This document shows positions 9,525 to 18,131 of a DNA stretch of 64,000 nt, in pieces. The notes under the pieces were generated by a model. It worked only from the letters and a program-made list of their open reading frames with translations, did not search any database and was not told the origin of the DNA. The stretch is from the NCBI RefSeq assembly GCF_018374135.1, contig NZ_JAHAFS010000013.1, forward strand, positions 1 through 64,000, read 5' to 3'. The position numbers were made by a program, and so were the translations under genes. Within the stretch, counting starts at the first letter, position 1; each line of letters begins with the position of its first letter. The stretch is from Campylobacter gracilis (lineage in GTDB: Bacteria > Campylobacterota > Campylobacteria > Campylobacterales > Campylobacteraceae).

Positions 9525-10043
9525 ATGAAAGCTTTAAAGCTTGTGCTGGCGGCGGCGCTGGCGCTTAGTTTGGCAAACGCGGACGACAAAGCCAAAGAGT
9601 TTAAATTTAGCAGCGCAAAAACCAGCGCGCTTTTAGCAAAATGCAGCAAAAAGGACGCCGCCGCATGCTACGAAGCGGCGATGAGATACGAGCTGGGCGG
9701 TCGCGGCGTCGTGCGAAACCGCCTCAAAGCGCAGGGCTTTTTCGCAGACGCCTGCGAGCTCGCCACCCTCGCTGAGCGGAAGCAGGGAGATAAAATGGGC
9801 GGCACAGGCAAACGCGCGATGAGCGATCTGCGCGAGCGAGCTTGCTTAGGCAACGCCGCGGCGCTGGAGAGTTTCGCGAGCGGGCAGTGCCGCAGCCTCG
9901 TGATATACGACGAGCTTTGCGAGGGAGGATCGCAGGAGGCGTGCGACAATCTGGCGCGAATGAAGCGCGAAGGCTGGGCGCCTAAGGAGAGCTGCAGCGA
10001 GGAGATAGTCGCAAAATTCGGCGACGGCAAGCCGCAGAGATGA
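9525..10043 (+). CDS. Secreted Sel1-like (Hcp-type) cysteine-rich protein
   Basis: 172 residues. A clear Sec signal peptide (MKALKLVLAAALALSLANA, cleavage before DDK) precedes a cysteine-rich helical region. It contains a Hcp-type pair (CSKKDAAAC) followed by the repeat-like segment YEAAMRYELGGRGVVRNRLKA, then CELATLAER and further Cys residues. It is probably a periplasmic scaffold-like protein related to its upstream neighbour. ATG 9525 follows AAAGGAG at 7 nt; the in-frame ATG at 9462 lacks a site. The last third is less repeat-like and not recognised. It is followed by almost 1 kb without genes. Confidence 0.7.
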   Translation: MKALKLVLAAALALSLANADDKAKEFKFSSAKTSALLAKCSKKDAAACYEAAMRYELGGRGVVRNRLKAQGFFADACELATLAERKQGDKMGGTGKRAMSDLRERACLGNAAALESFASGQCRSLVIYDELCEGGSQEACDNLARMKREGWAPKESCSEEIVAKFGDGKPQR

Positions 10044-10977
10044 AATTTCACCCTATTTTGCAGCGATAGAATTTTTGGAATTTTAGCAAAATAAAATTTG
10101 CCGAAATTTTAGTAAAGCTCGACCGAAAATGGTAACAAGGCGGACTAAATTTTAAATTCTAAAACGCGTTTAAATTTGCGTCGTAAGCGGCGTTAGTTTT
10201 AGCTCGGCAAAAATCGAAATTTGCGCGCTAAAACTTTAAAATCAAAAATTTCGCGTAACGGCTGGAGCTACAATTTTAAGAACTAGAATTTAAACAAAAT
10301 CTACAATCTAGCCGTGATGATGATATAATTTTTTAGAATTTCGCAAGCGTAAAATTTATCAAAATTTTGCGTATCTACGTCGAGCCGCTCCCAAAAAAGC
10401 GCGAAATTTGAATTTTAAACTGCCGTCTTGTGTGCAGCGGCGAGAATTTCGGACAGCGAGAAGTTTAAGCGGTAAGAATTTCAATTAATGCGGATTAAAA
10501 TATAGGTGCGGTGGGCAAATGCGTGCACCGCAAGCGATGGAATTTCAAATATGAGTTCAAGGCTCGCTAGACGCGGAATTTAAACGCCACGAGCGATAAA
10601 TTTCAAAACACCCATTTTAAAATTGCGAAGCGGAAATTTAAATTTAAGTGCGGTGAGCGATTAAATTGCAAAAAGAAGCTTAAATTTAAATATCGCAGTT
10701 CACAAATTATGCGATGAAATTTTGCGTCTAAATTTCGCAAGATTGGGTGTGCGATAAGTATTTGCAGTATCGCAGCGAGACTATCAACTAAGCTCCAATC
10801 ACGCTAAAGCCCTATTTACCGAGCGCTCGCGCAAGCGGGTATTGCAAACCGCCGAAGCAAAAAAAGCCTGATCGAAAGCGTTTGTGGCGTATATCTCAAC
10901 CTACCGCGCCTCATATTTTGCTCTATAGCCTAGCTCGCGAACGAAATTTTAGATTTTGAAATTTAGCGCAAAAATAT
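10044..10977. other. Long gene-free region, RAATTY-rich
   Basis: About 930 bp with no credible reading frame on either strand and no recognisable RNA gene. It is built from AAATTT/GAATTT motifs at irregular 15-40 bp spacing, interleaved with GCG-rich pieces. No remnant of a gene could be recognised by eye. Confidence 0.6.
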
Positions 10978-10983
10978 TATAAT
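10978..10983 (+). promoter_or_regulatory. Putative -10 element (TATAAT) of the CoA-transferase gene
   Basis: A perfect TATAAT lies 28 bp before the start codon, preceded by A/T-rich DNA, as in Campylobacter housekeeping promoters. Confidence 0.5.
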
Positions 10984-11011
10984 TTCGCCCAAATCACGGC
11001 TAGGACGGAAA

Positions 11012-12520
11012 ATGAACTCACGCGTGCAAAACAAATATCTAAAATCAAAAATTATGAGCGCCGAGAAAGCCTGCGAACTGATCCCAAATGGCGCATCGGT
11101 GGGCTTTAGCGGCTTTGTTGGGGCGGGCTGCGCACTAGCGCTACCACAAGCTCTGGCACAACGAGCGACGGCGCTGCACGAAAAAGGCGAGCCCTATCAA
11201 ATTGAAATTTTTACAGGCGCATCGACCGATCCGCTTTTAGACGGAGTTTTGGCAAAAGCAGGTGCCGTGAGCTTTCGCGCGCCGTTTTTTACGGATGCTG
11301 ATATGCGCCGTGCGATAAATAGCGGCGCCGTGCGATACGCGGACGTGCATCTATCAAGCCTTGCCGCGCAGCTTAAGGCGGGCTTTTTTCCGCATCTAAA
11401 CTTTGCTGTGATCGAAGTAGTGGCAATTAAAGAAAGCGGTGAGCTCGTGCCGTCCACATCGCTAGGCAACAACCAGGCCTGGCTCGATATCGCCGATCGC
11501 GTGATTTTAGAAGTGAATTACTATCAGCCGCTTGAGCTGGAGGGCATTCACGACGTTACGGATCTGCGCCTACCGCCGCATGCCGAGGATCTGCCGATCA
11601 AGCACGTAGGCGATCGTGTAGGCAGCCCTTACATGCATGTAGATCCTGCCAAAGTAGTCGCTGTAATAGAGGCTAGGACGCATGATCGCGTCAATAATTT
11701 TACCGCCGTGGATGAAATTTCAAGTGCGATCGGGCGCAACGTCGTAAAATTCTTAAAAAACGAGGAAGCTTGTGGCAGACTTCCCGCAAAGAAGCTACTG
11801 CCGCTACAATCGGGCATCGGCAACGTCGCTAACGCCGTGCTTAGCTCGCTACAAGGCGCCGGCTATCAAGGGCTGCAGTGCTACTCCGAGGTGATCCAAG
11901 ACGGCATGCTAGATCTCATCAAAAGAGGCGTCGTAGGCACTGCAAGTGCCACAGCGCTATCGCTTAGCCCTGCAGGTGTCGAGGAATTTCAAAAAAATAT
12001 CGATTTCTACCGCAAGCACATCATACTACGTTCACAAGATGTCTCCAACTCGCCAGCACTCATCAGAAGGCTTGGCGTCGTATCGATGAATGGCATGCTA
12101 GAGGCAGACATCTACGGCAATGTAAACTCCACTAACGTCATGGGCTCGCAGATGAAAAATGGCATCGGCGGTAGCGGTGACTTCGCTCGCAACGGATATT
12201 TGTCGCTATTTCTTAGCCCGTCGCTAGCTAAAGGCGGCGCGATCAGCGCTATCGTGCCGTTCGTGAGTCACGTTGATCATACCGAGCACGACACTCAAGT
12301 CATCATCACCGAATACGGCATCGCCGATCTGCGCGGCAAATGCCCTCGTGAGCGTGCTCTCGCGATGATAAGCATCGCGCATCCCACTTACCAAGACGCG
12401 CTGAGAGATTATTTCGAGCGGGCATGTGCGCAGCCCTGTGCGGGGCATACTCCACACATCCTAAGCGAGGCGCTGTCGTGGCATCAAAGATTTAAGGATA
12501 CGGGGAGTATGAAGGCTTAG
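11012..12520 (+). CDS. Acetyl-CoA hydrolase/transferase family: probable succinate CoA-transferase
   Basis: 502 residues, the length of the acetyl-CoA:succinate CoA-transferases (Cat1/AarC/ScpC type). These enzymes move CoA between acetyl-CoA and succinate or related acids. Recognisable are the N-terminal GASVGFSGFVGAG loop, the GIGNVANAVL motif, and CYSEVIQDGMLDL, whose Glu corresponds to the catalytic residue that forms the glutamyl-CoA thioester. The C-terminal ITEYGIADLRGKCPRERALAMI segment is typical. It is cytoplasmic and fits an asaccharolytic organism living on organic acids. It is monocistronic, with a good -10 and AGGACGG upstream of ATG. Which acid pair it uses is not readable from sequence. 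Confidence 0.88.
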   Translation: MNSRVQNKYLKSKIMSAEKACELIPNGASVGFSGFVGAGCALALPQALAQRATALHEKGEPYQIEIFTGASTDPLLDGVLAKAGAVSFRAPFFTDADMRRAINSGAVRYADVHLSSLAAQLKAGFFPHLNFAVIEVVAIKESGELVPSTSLGNNQAWLDIADRVILEVNYYQPLELEGIHDVTDLRLPPHAEDLPIKHVGDRVGSPYMHVDPAKVVAVIEARTHDRVNNFTAVDEISSAIGRNVVKFLKNEEACGRLPAKKLLPLQSGIGNVANAVLSSLQGAGYQGLQCYSEVIQDGMLDLIKRGVVGTASATALSLSPAGVEEFQKNIDFYRKHIILRSQDVSNSPALIRRLGVVSMNGMLEADIYGNVNSTNVMGSQMKNGIGGSGDFARNGYLSLFLSPSLAKGGAISAIVPFVSHVDHTEHDTQVIITEYGIADLRGKCPRERALAMISIAHPTYQDALRDYFERACAQPCAGHTPHILSEALSWHQRFKDTGSMKA

Positions 12521-13110
12521 AGCGAATTTGCTTGAGCTAATGCGCTAAAGCCTAGAATTTAAGCTCATTCTCGCTGAAGTGGGAAGTTTGCACTTAAAAA
12601 TTCCGCCTGCATTTGAAAGCTCTATCGCTACTTAGAGTAAAGCTCGTTAAAATTTTTATTTTGCAAAGCTCGCGCGAAATGTTATAAAACGAATGGATCG
12701 AAATTTACGCCATAAAATTTTAAAATTTGCAGGCGGATTTAAGGCGCGGAATTTAAAATTTTATCGCTACTAAATTTTAAAATTTAGCCCTAAATTTGCA
12801 GCTAACGCATTTCAAATTTTAAAATTTTACGGCTTGGAATTTTAAAATTTTAAACTTCGTAAAATTTCATCCATAAATCCGCTATTAAATTTTAAATTTA
12901 GCTCTCACTTCATTTGCCACGCGTAAGCTTTTTTGGCAATTTAGCTATAAGGCGCGCCATAAGTTTGCGATAAAACCGCGCAGTATCTGCCAAGATGAAT
13001 TCTGTATAAATTAAAGCGGCGGCTTGCTAAATCAGAATTTCTCGCCTTACGGAGGCGATCTTTGGCTCGTAAATTTAAAAAGGCGGGCTATAGACCGCGG
13101 CGAGATGAGA
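12521..13110. other. 590-bp gene-free spacer with extreme AAATTT density
   Basis: The spacer between the CoA-transferase and the convergent phosphodiesterase gene has no gene. I count twelve AAATTT hexamers between 12715 and 12900 alone, several in the nested form AAATTTTAAAATTT. This is the densest example of the motif family in the window. Confidence 0.8.
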
Positions 13111-15531
13111 TTAGAATTTTATCCTCGAGGGCTCCATTGGTTTGCTGTAGAAGTAGCCTTGCATATATTTAATCCCCATCTCTTCTAAGATGATTGAAAT
13201 TTCGTGGTTTTCTACGTATTCGGCGATGAGCTCGTAGCCCTGCTTGCGCGCGAAGTTAGCGATAGTTTCGACGATAGCGCGCGAGTTTTTATCGTTTGCG
13301 ATGTTTTTGATGAGCGCTCCGTCGATCTTTATGTAATCCACGTCAAGCGTTAAAATTCTATAGTAGTTGGAGTATCCGCTGCCAAAATCGTCTATCGCGA
13401 CCTTGCAGCCGTAGTTTTTGGCTACGGCGATGAAGCTGCGTAGGCTCTCGTAATCGTCGAATTCCTCGCTTTCTAAAATTTCGATGAATAGATTTGAAGC
13501 GTTTGGACTGGATGCGAGCTTGCGCTCTAAGAGCTCCTTGATGCCTTCGTTTGCGATGTCAAAATATGAAAGATTTATGCTAAAGCAAGTCCCTGCGAAG
13601 CGGTCTAGCAAGCGAAAAGCTTCGTTTATTACGACCTGAGTTAGTGGGATGTAAAGCGAGGTCTGCTTTGCGATGTCGATAAACTCACCCGGGCAGCGCG
13701 TCTTGCCTGAGCGGTCGATTAGGCGGATTAGAATTTCATATACTAATGGGACATAATCACCACCCTCGGTGCCGTATGTGTTACCACTAGGATCGCGGTG
13801 GGTGATATCAAATATGGGCTGAACAAGCACAAAGACTTGATTTTTCTTGATCGCGTTTTGAATGGTGTTGATCATAATCTGATTTTGCAGATATTTTTCC
13901 TCAATCGTATTTGGGCGCGAGTAAAAGCCCACATGCTCGTTTTTGCTCTGCGCCTCATACATCGCCATAACCGCTTGAAAGACCCTATTTGCGCCACCCG
14001 CTACGTCTGCGCGTTCGCTCACGCCCATCGTGATATTTAAAGGCGCGGAGGCAAAGCCCTCGGTGGTATGAAGATTAAAAACTTTGTCGGTGAAATATTT
14101 ATTTATAATCTCCACGTCGCGCGTGACATTTAGCCCCTCGTAAAATAGGCAAAACTCATCCGATTGGATGCGAAAGATACTAGCTTTGATCTCGTGCGAT
14201 TCTATACACATCGCAAGCGTGCGCGCAAATGAGCGCAGAATTTCATTCGTCGTCTCCGCCTTGTAAAAAAGCCGTAAATTTGCAAAATTTACGATAGTGA
14301 TGTAAATCGCTACGCCCGTTTTTTCGGCGTTTATTAGCTCATATAGCGCCGCTTCGTTGCCCTGGCCCGTAAGATGATCGATATAGACTTGATTGTTTAA
14401 GCTCTCTTTTGCGCTCGCAAGAGCTAGTTTCATAATCTCGCGCTCGCCGATGTCATGAGCGTAAAGCGCATATAGTGGCGGCTTAGACGTAGCAGCGATA
14501 TTTGATAGCCTTAGGCTCACATCGACTAGCTCGCCGTTTTTACGAAGCAGGCGCGTATCTTTGGCGCTTTTATTTACCATCGCAGGAAGTTCGATCCCTT
14601 TATCTTTGGGCATCAAAACTCCAAGATCACTCCCTTCCAGCTCGCTTTGTTCGTAGCCGCTTAAGCTAAGCGCGCTTTTATTAGCGTATAAAATTTTAAA
14701 GCTCTGATCTGCTAAAACTATCGCTTCGCCTGCCTCCTTGCATAGCGCGCGATAGGGCGCGAGGGCGCGTTTGCTACGCAAAGCATCGGAATTTATGATG
14801 TAAGTAAGCAGTAAAAACGATAAAAACACCGCCGTGTAAAGCATCGTCATTTGCATAAACGAGCTGTAGAATTCCTCGCTAGCGTAAGAAAATCGCTCGC
14901 GCAGGCTTGCGAAGCGCTCGTTTAGTAACGAGAGATTATCACTTACGATGATATTTTGACGCTCGAAATTCCTTAAAATTTGCCGCGCGATTCCTATAAA
15001 CGCAGCTTCGTCGGGGCTTGACGCATCTGCGCTTTCTAGCGCGCTTTTTAAAGCAGAGATCTCGGAGCGATTTTTATAGTTAAGCCCTAAAATTTGAGAG
15101 TAGAGATTTGCTCTTTGCGCATTTGCACCACTGGATAAAAATTTTTGCTGAAGACTTTGAAAAAGGATTAAATTCTGCGAATTTAAAGCCCCAAGCTCGT
15201 CCAAAAGTGAAATTTTATCGCTAAAAGCGCTTCCGATCGCGCGCACATCGCCGCTAAGTCCGATTTTATCAATGATTTTATCTTTTTGCAGAGCTTGTAG
15301 CACCTGATAGATGCCGCGCATATCGGCATTTGCAATCGAAAAGTCCCTTCTTGCGATCTTTGCATCAAATAATATATTTAAGCGGTTATCGGCGTTATCG
15401 ATCAAAGCTAGCTCGCGCGAAATCGTGCTAAATCTCGCTACATCTCTTAGCGACGAGAAATAATTCCCGGCGATGATTATGCCTAATATCATAATCCCCA
15501 CCATCAAAGCCCACATTATCTTATCTTTCAT
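13111..15531 (-). CDS. Membrane PAS-GGDEF-EAL protein, probable c-di-GMP phosphodiesterase
   Basis: 806 residues. Transmembrane segment 1 (residues 5-22), a helical periplasmic sensor (about 28-225), transmembrane segment 2 (about 229-246), PAS (about 262-365), GGDEF (about 385-540) and EAL (about 560-802). The GGDEF motif is degenerate (QSDEF, 456-460), so cyclase activity is unlikely, though it may bind GTP. The EAL domain keeps the expected acidic and metal-binding set: E599, N653, E684, D714-D715 (IDDFG), K735, E771 and Q791. I infer that it hydrolyses c-di-GMP at the inner membrane in response to a periplasmic signal. Its start overlaps the upstream di-haem peroxidase gene by 11 nt, so the sensor and the haem protein may be linked. 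Confidence 0.88.
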   Translation of the reverse strand: MKDKIMWALMVGIMILGIIIAGNYFSSLRDVARFSTISRELALIDNADNRLNILFDAKIARRDFSIANADMRGIYQVLQALQKDKIIDKIGLSGDVRAIGSAFSDKISLLDELGALNSQNLILFQSLQQKFLSSGANAQRANLYSQILGLNYKNRSEISALKSALESADASSPDEAAFIGIARQILRNFERQNIIVSDNLSLLNERFASLRERFSYASEEFYSSFMQMTMLYTAVFLSFLLLTYIINSDALRSKRALAPYRALCKEAGEAIVLADQSFKILYANKSALSLSGYEQSELEGSDLGVLMPKDKGIELPAMVNKSAKDTRLLRKNGELVDVSLRLSNIAATSKPPLYALYAHDIGEREIMKLALASAKESLNNQVYIDHLTGQGNEAALYELINAEKTGVAIYITIVNFANLRLFYKAETTNEILRSFARTLAMCIESHEIKASIFRIQSDEFCLFYEGLNVTRDVEIINKYFTDKVFNLHTTEGFASAPLNITMGVSERADVAGGANRVFQAVMAMYEAQSKNEHVGFYSRPNTIEEKYLQNQIMINTIQNAIKKNQVFVLVQPIFDITHRDPSGNTYGTEGGDYVPLVYEILIRLIDRSGKTRCPGEFIDIAKQTSLYIPLTQVVINEAFRLLDRFAGTCFSINLSYFDIANEGIKELLERKLASSPNASNLFIEILESEEFDDYESLRSFIAVAKNYGCKVAIDDFGSGYSNYYRILTLDVDYIKIDGALIKNIANDKNSRAIVETIANFARKQGYELIAEYVENHEISIILEEMGIKYMQGYFYSKPMEPSRIKF

Positions 15532-16393
15532 CCTGCGCCTCCGTCGTCTCGCCCTTAAGTGTAGCTAAAAAGCTCATCAAAGCATCAAGCTCCCCATCGC
15601 TAAGATCGTATTTTAGCAGATCCTTTGCGATCTGCCGCACCGCAAGGCGCAAATCCATCTGCCCGTTTACGTAAGGCGCGGTTTGCGTGATATTGCGCAA
15701 GCTAGGCACGCGGCGCAACTCAAATCCGTCGGAAGTGAGCCTATGCCTAGGCGCATCCTCCTCTTCCGCGCTTGGACGAATTTTAGTAAAGCTGCCGGTG
15801 CCAAGGCTAACACCGTTATGACATGCCGAACACAGCCGCACAAAAAGCACATATCCGTTATATTCGGCATCATTTAGCTTAACCTCGCCGCGCAAAAATC
15901 GGTCAAATTTGGAATTTATCGCCGTTTTGGACTTTAAAAATTCCTTTAGCGCATCAATGAAGTTCGCCGTATTCGCCTCGCCGTAAGCACTTTCAAAAGC
16001 CTGCTTGTAGGCTAAATTCTTCCTGATAAGCTCTAAAATTCTATCTTCGCTCGCATCAAGCTCGTTCTTGCCAAAAACAGACGCCGCGATCCGCGCTTCA
16101 AAGCCCGCGAAATTATAATCGCCCAAGTAACGATCAAAGTAATAAGAATTTATTAGTGTAGGCACGCGCCCGTCGCGCACCGAAGCGCCTGAGTCGTTTA
16201 GATAGAAGTTGTGGCAGCTCTCGCAGGAGCGGCCTTTGCTGCTAAATCTTACATCGGTAAAAATTTTTGCACCCAGCCGCGCCTTTTGTGGATCATATTT
16301 AGGCATCTCAAGCGGCGTAAAAAGATTGCCGCAAAGCCCCAAAAGCGGCGCCAGGCTAAATATAAAACAGCTTAAAGCTCGCTTCGATCTCAT
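15521..16393 (-). CDS. Di-haem cytochrome c peroxidase/MauG family protein, short and atypical
   Basis: 290 residues with a signal peptide (MRSKRALSCFIFSLAPLLGLCG). Two haem c sites, CESCH (57-61) and CSACH (188-192), stand in the order and spacing of bacterial di-haem peroxidases, which reduce H2O2 in the periplasm with electrons from cytochromes. It is shorter than the usual 320-350 residues, and the motif normally read as PYMHDG near the C-terminus is PYVNGQM, so it may not be a standard peroxidase. It overlaps the methyltransferase gene upstream by 38 nt and the c-di-GMP phosphodiesterase gene downstream by 11 nt, implying one coupled transcript. Confidence 0.8.
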   Translation of the reverse strand: MRSKRALSCFIFSLAPLLGLCGNLFTPLEMPKYDPQKARLGAKIFTDVRFSSKGRSCESCHNFYLNDSGASVRDGRVPTLINSYYFDRYLGDYNFAGFEARIAASVFGKNELDASEDRILELIRKNLAYKQAFESAYGEANTANFIDALKEFLKSKTAINSKFDRFLRGEVKLNDAEYNGYVLFVRLCSACHNGVSLGTGSFTKIRPSAEEEDAPRHRLTSDGFELRRVPSLRNITQTAPYVNGQMDLRLAVRQIAKDLLKYDLSDGELDALMSFLATLKGETTEAQDER

Positions 16394-17264
16394 CGCTTAT
16401 CATCCCGCCTTTAGCCCGCTTTTTCAAAATCTCCTCGATCTCGCGTTCGCTAGCCTTCGCGCCGTCCATATGTAGGTGCCACGTAGCGTTTTGCACAGCT
16501 TCTTGCAGGCTGCGTTTTTGCTCGCGCCTCTCGGTTAAAATTTCGCTTTTAAACTTGATGTCGCGCGCTCCGAGCAGCGCCTCAAACTTTTCGGCGGCGG
16601 TAGCAAGTCTTTTAGCTCCTGTGCCAAAGCGCTCAAACAGCGGCGCCAGCATCGACGAATTGCGCTCGCTCGCCCAGTTTAGATAAATTTTGCGCTCGCC
16701 CAAAGCCAAAAATGCCTCAAAATCCTCCGTGCTTTTTAGCGCGGGACTCATCGTAAGAAACGCGATGTCAAAAGCTGCGGGAATTTTAAAATTTTCGCTC
16801 TCGCGGCTTTTGCTCGCAGCGTCTTTTAAATTTAAAGCCTGCGCTTCTTGAGCTTGCGCGTTTGAAATTTCGCTCTGCGGGTGCGGATAAATTTTAAAAT
16901 TTTCGCCCGCCGCGTCTGCAAAACCATTGCGGCTCAGCCGCTCGTAAAACTCCGCAAAGCTTAAATTTAATACGTTTTGCAAAGGGATGCCAAACTCCTG
17001 CGCGCTGCGCCTTAGCTCGCGCAGCATCCCCTCCGAGCTATCGATCGCCGTGACCTTTGCGCCCAGCGACGCGAGATACAGCGAATAAACCCCCGTGCCG
17101 GCGCCCACGTCGAGCACGCTTTTGCCCGCAAAGCTCACGCCCCAACCGCGCAGTATCTCAAACACCCGCTTGCCGAAATCGCCCGGCTCGCCGCTAAATT
17201 TAGCGTAACTTTCGGACTTTTTATCCCAGCTATTTTCATCTGATTTTTCGCCGATTTTCTCCAC
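16356..17264 (-). CDS. Class I SAM-dependent methyltransferase with a low-complexity insertion
   Basis: 302 residues. Residues 49-80 form the Rossmann SAM site (VLDVGAGTGVYSLYLASLG, then VTAIDSSEGML). Residues 168-177 (AFLTMSPALK) match the later strand of this group of small methyltransferases. Between them, about residues 110-163, lies an Asn/Gln/Ala/Ser-rich insertion (ENFKIYPHPQSEISNAQAQ...) whose DNA carries two GGGAATTTTAAAATTTTCGC-like repeats. The fold should tolerate it as a surface loop. It starts at GTG 17264 with AAAGG 6 nt upstream. The 3' end overlaps the di-haem peroxidase gene by 38 nt. The substrate is unknown. Confidence 0.8.
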   Translation of the reverse strand: MEKIGEKSDENSWDKKSESYAKFSGEPGDFGKRVFEILRGWGVSFAGKSVLDVGAGTGVYSLYLASLGAKVTAIDSSEGMLRELRRSAQEFGIPLQNVLNLSFAEFYERLSRNGFADAAGENFKIYPHPQSEISNAQAQEAQALNLKDAASKSRESENFKIPAAFDIAFLTMSPALKSTEDFEAFLALGERKIYLNWASERNSSMLAPLFERFGTGAKRLATAAEKFEALLGARDIKFKSEILTERREQKRSLQEAVQNATWHLHMDGAKASEREIEEILKKRAKGGMISDEIEASFKLFYI

Positions 17265-17324
17265 CGCTAGCCTTTAAATTTTTTGTAATAATAGCAAAAT
17301 TTGGCAATTTTTCCGAATTTGGGC

Positions 17325-17330
17325 TATAAT
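17325..17330 (+). promoter_or_regulatory. Putative -10 element (TATAAT) of the znuCB-like operon
   Basis: A perfect TATAAT lies 33 bp before the ATG at 17364, in a T-rich context, within the gap to the divergent methyltransferase gene. Confidence 0.5.
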
Positions 17331-17363
17331 AAATGCTTTCAAAATCTAGGCGAAAGGGCGTTC

Positions 17364-18131
17364 ATGGCGGACGTGACGATAAGAAATTTAAACTTTGCTT
17401 ACGAAAAACGCGAAATTTTAAAAGATATAAACTTAAACTATGAGCTGCGCGATTTTTTGGCGATTTTTGGGCCCAATGGCGGCGGCAAAAGCACCCTTTT
17501 GAAGCTTCTTTTGGGGCTGCTACGACCAAGCTCGGGCATGATCGAAATTTTAGGCAGATCGCCAGCGCTTGCCAGAGCGCAAATGGGCTACGTGCCGCAG
17601 TTCATCGCGATAAACAAAAGCTTTCCCATCAGCGTGCTCGAAGTCGTTTTAATGGGGCTGATAGATAAGAAAATTTTTGGCTTTTATAGCAAATCCGAGC
17701 GCGAGCAAGCCATGCAAGCCCTGGGGCGCGTAGGGATGCAAGACCTTGCAGACTGCCGTATCAGCGAGCTTAGCGGCGGACAAAGACAGCGCGTTTACAT
17801 CGCGCGGGCGCTGTGCGCGAAGGCTAAAATTTTACTTCTCGATGAGCCGCTAGCGAGCATCGACACGATGGGGCAGGTTCAAATCTACGAACTTTTAAAA
17901 TCCCTAAACGAGAGCGGTTGCGGCATAATTCTAATCAGCCACGACGTGCAGCTTGCGCTAAACTATGCAAACCGCGCTCTTTACGTCGCAAACGGCTCGG
18001 CGCATACCCACGAGATCAATCCGGGAGGCAGAGCGGAATTTTTAGATCACCTGCGACGCGAGCACGGGCACTTTTGCGCCGTCGATCTCGCGCTTAACGA
18101 ATGCTGCTGCAAGGAGGGCGAAAATGGCTGA
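17364..18131 (+). CDS. ZnuC/MntB-like metal ABC transporter ATPase
   Basis: 255 residues. Walker A GPNGGGKST (36-44), signature LSGGQRQR, Walker B ILLLDEP and the switch His in LISHD are intact. It is the ATPase of a zinc/manganese/iron (cluster 9) importer; the partner permease follows with an 8-nt overlap. The C-terminal tail is rich in potential metal ligands (HTHE, HLRREHGHFC, NECCC), as seen in some zinc-type ATPases. ATG 17364 has AAAGGG upstream; the start 21 codons earlier has none. No substrate-binding protein gene is adjacent. Confidence 0.88.
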   Translation: MADVTIRNLNFAYEKREILKDINLNYELRDFLAIFGPNGGGKSTLLKLLLGLLRPSSGMIEILGRSPALARAQMGYVPQFIAINKSFPISVLEVVLMGLIDKKIFGFYSKSEREQAMQALGRVGMQDLADCRISELSGGQRQRVYIARALCAKAKILLLDEPLASIDTMGQVQIYELLKSLNESGCGIILISHDVQLALNYANRALYVANGSAHTHEINPGGRAEFLDHLRREHGHFCAVDLALNECCCKEGENG

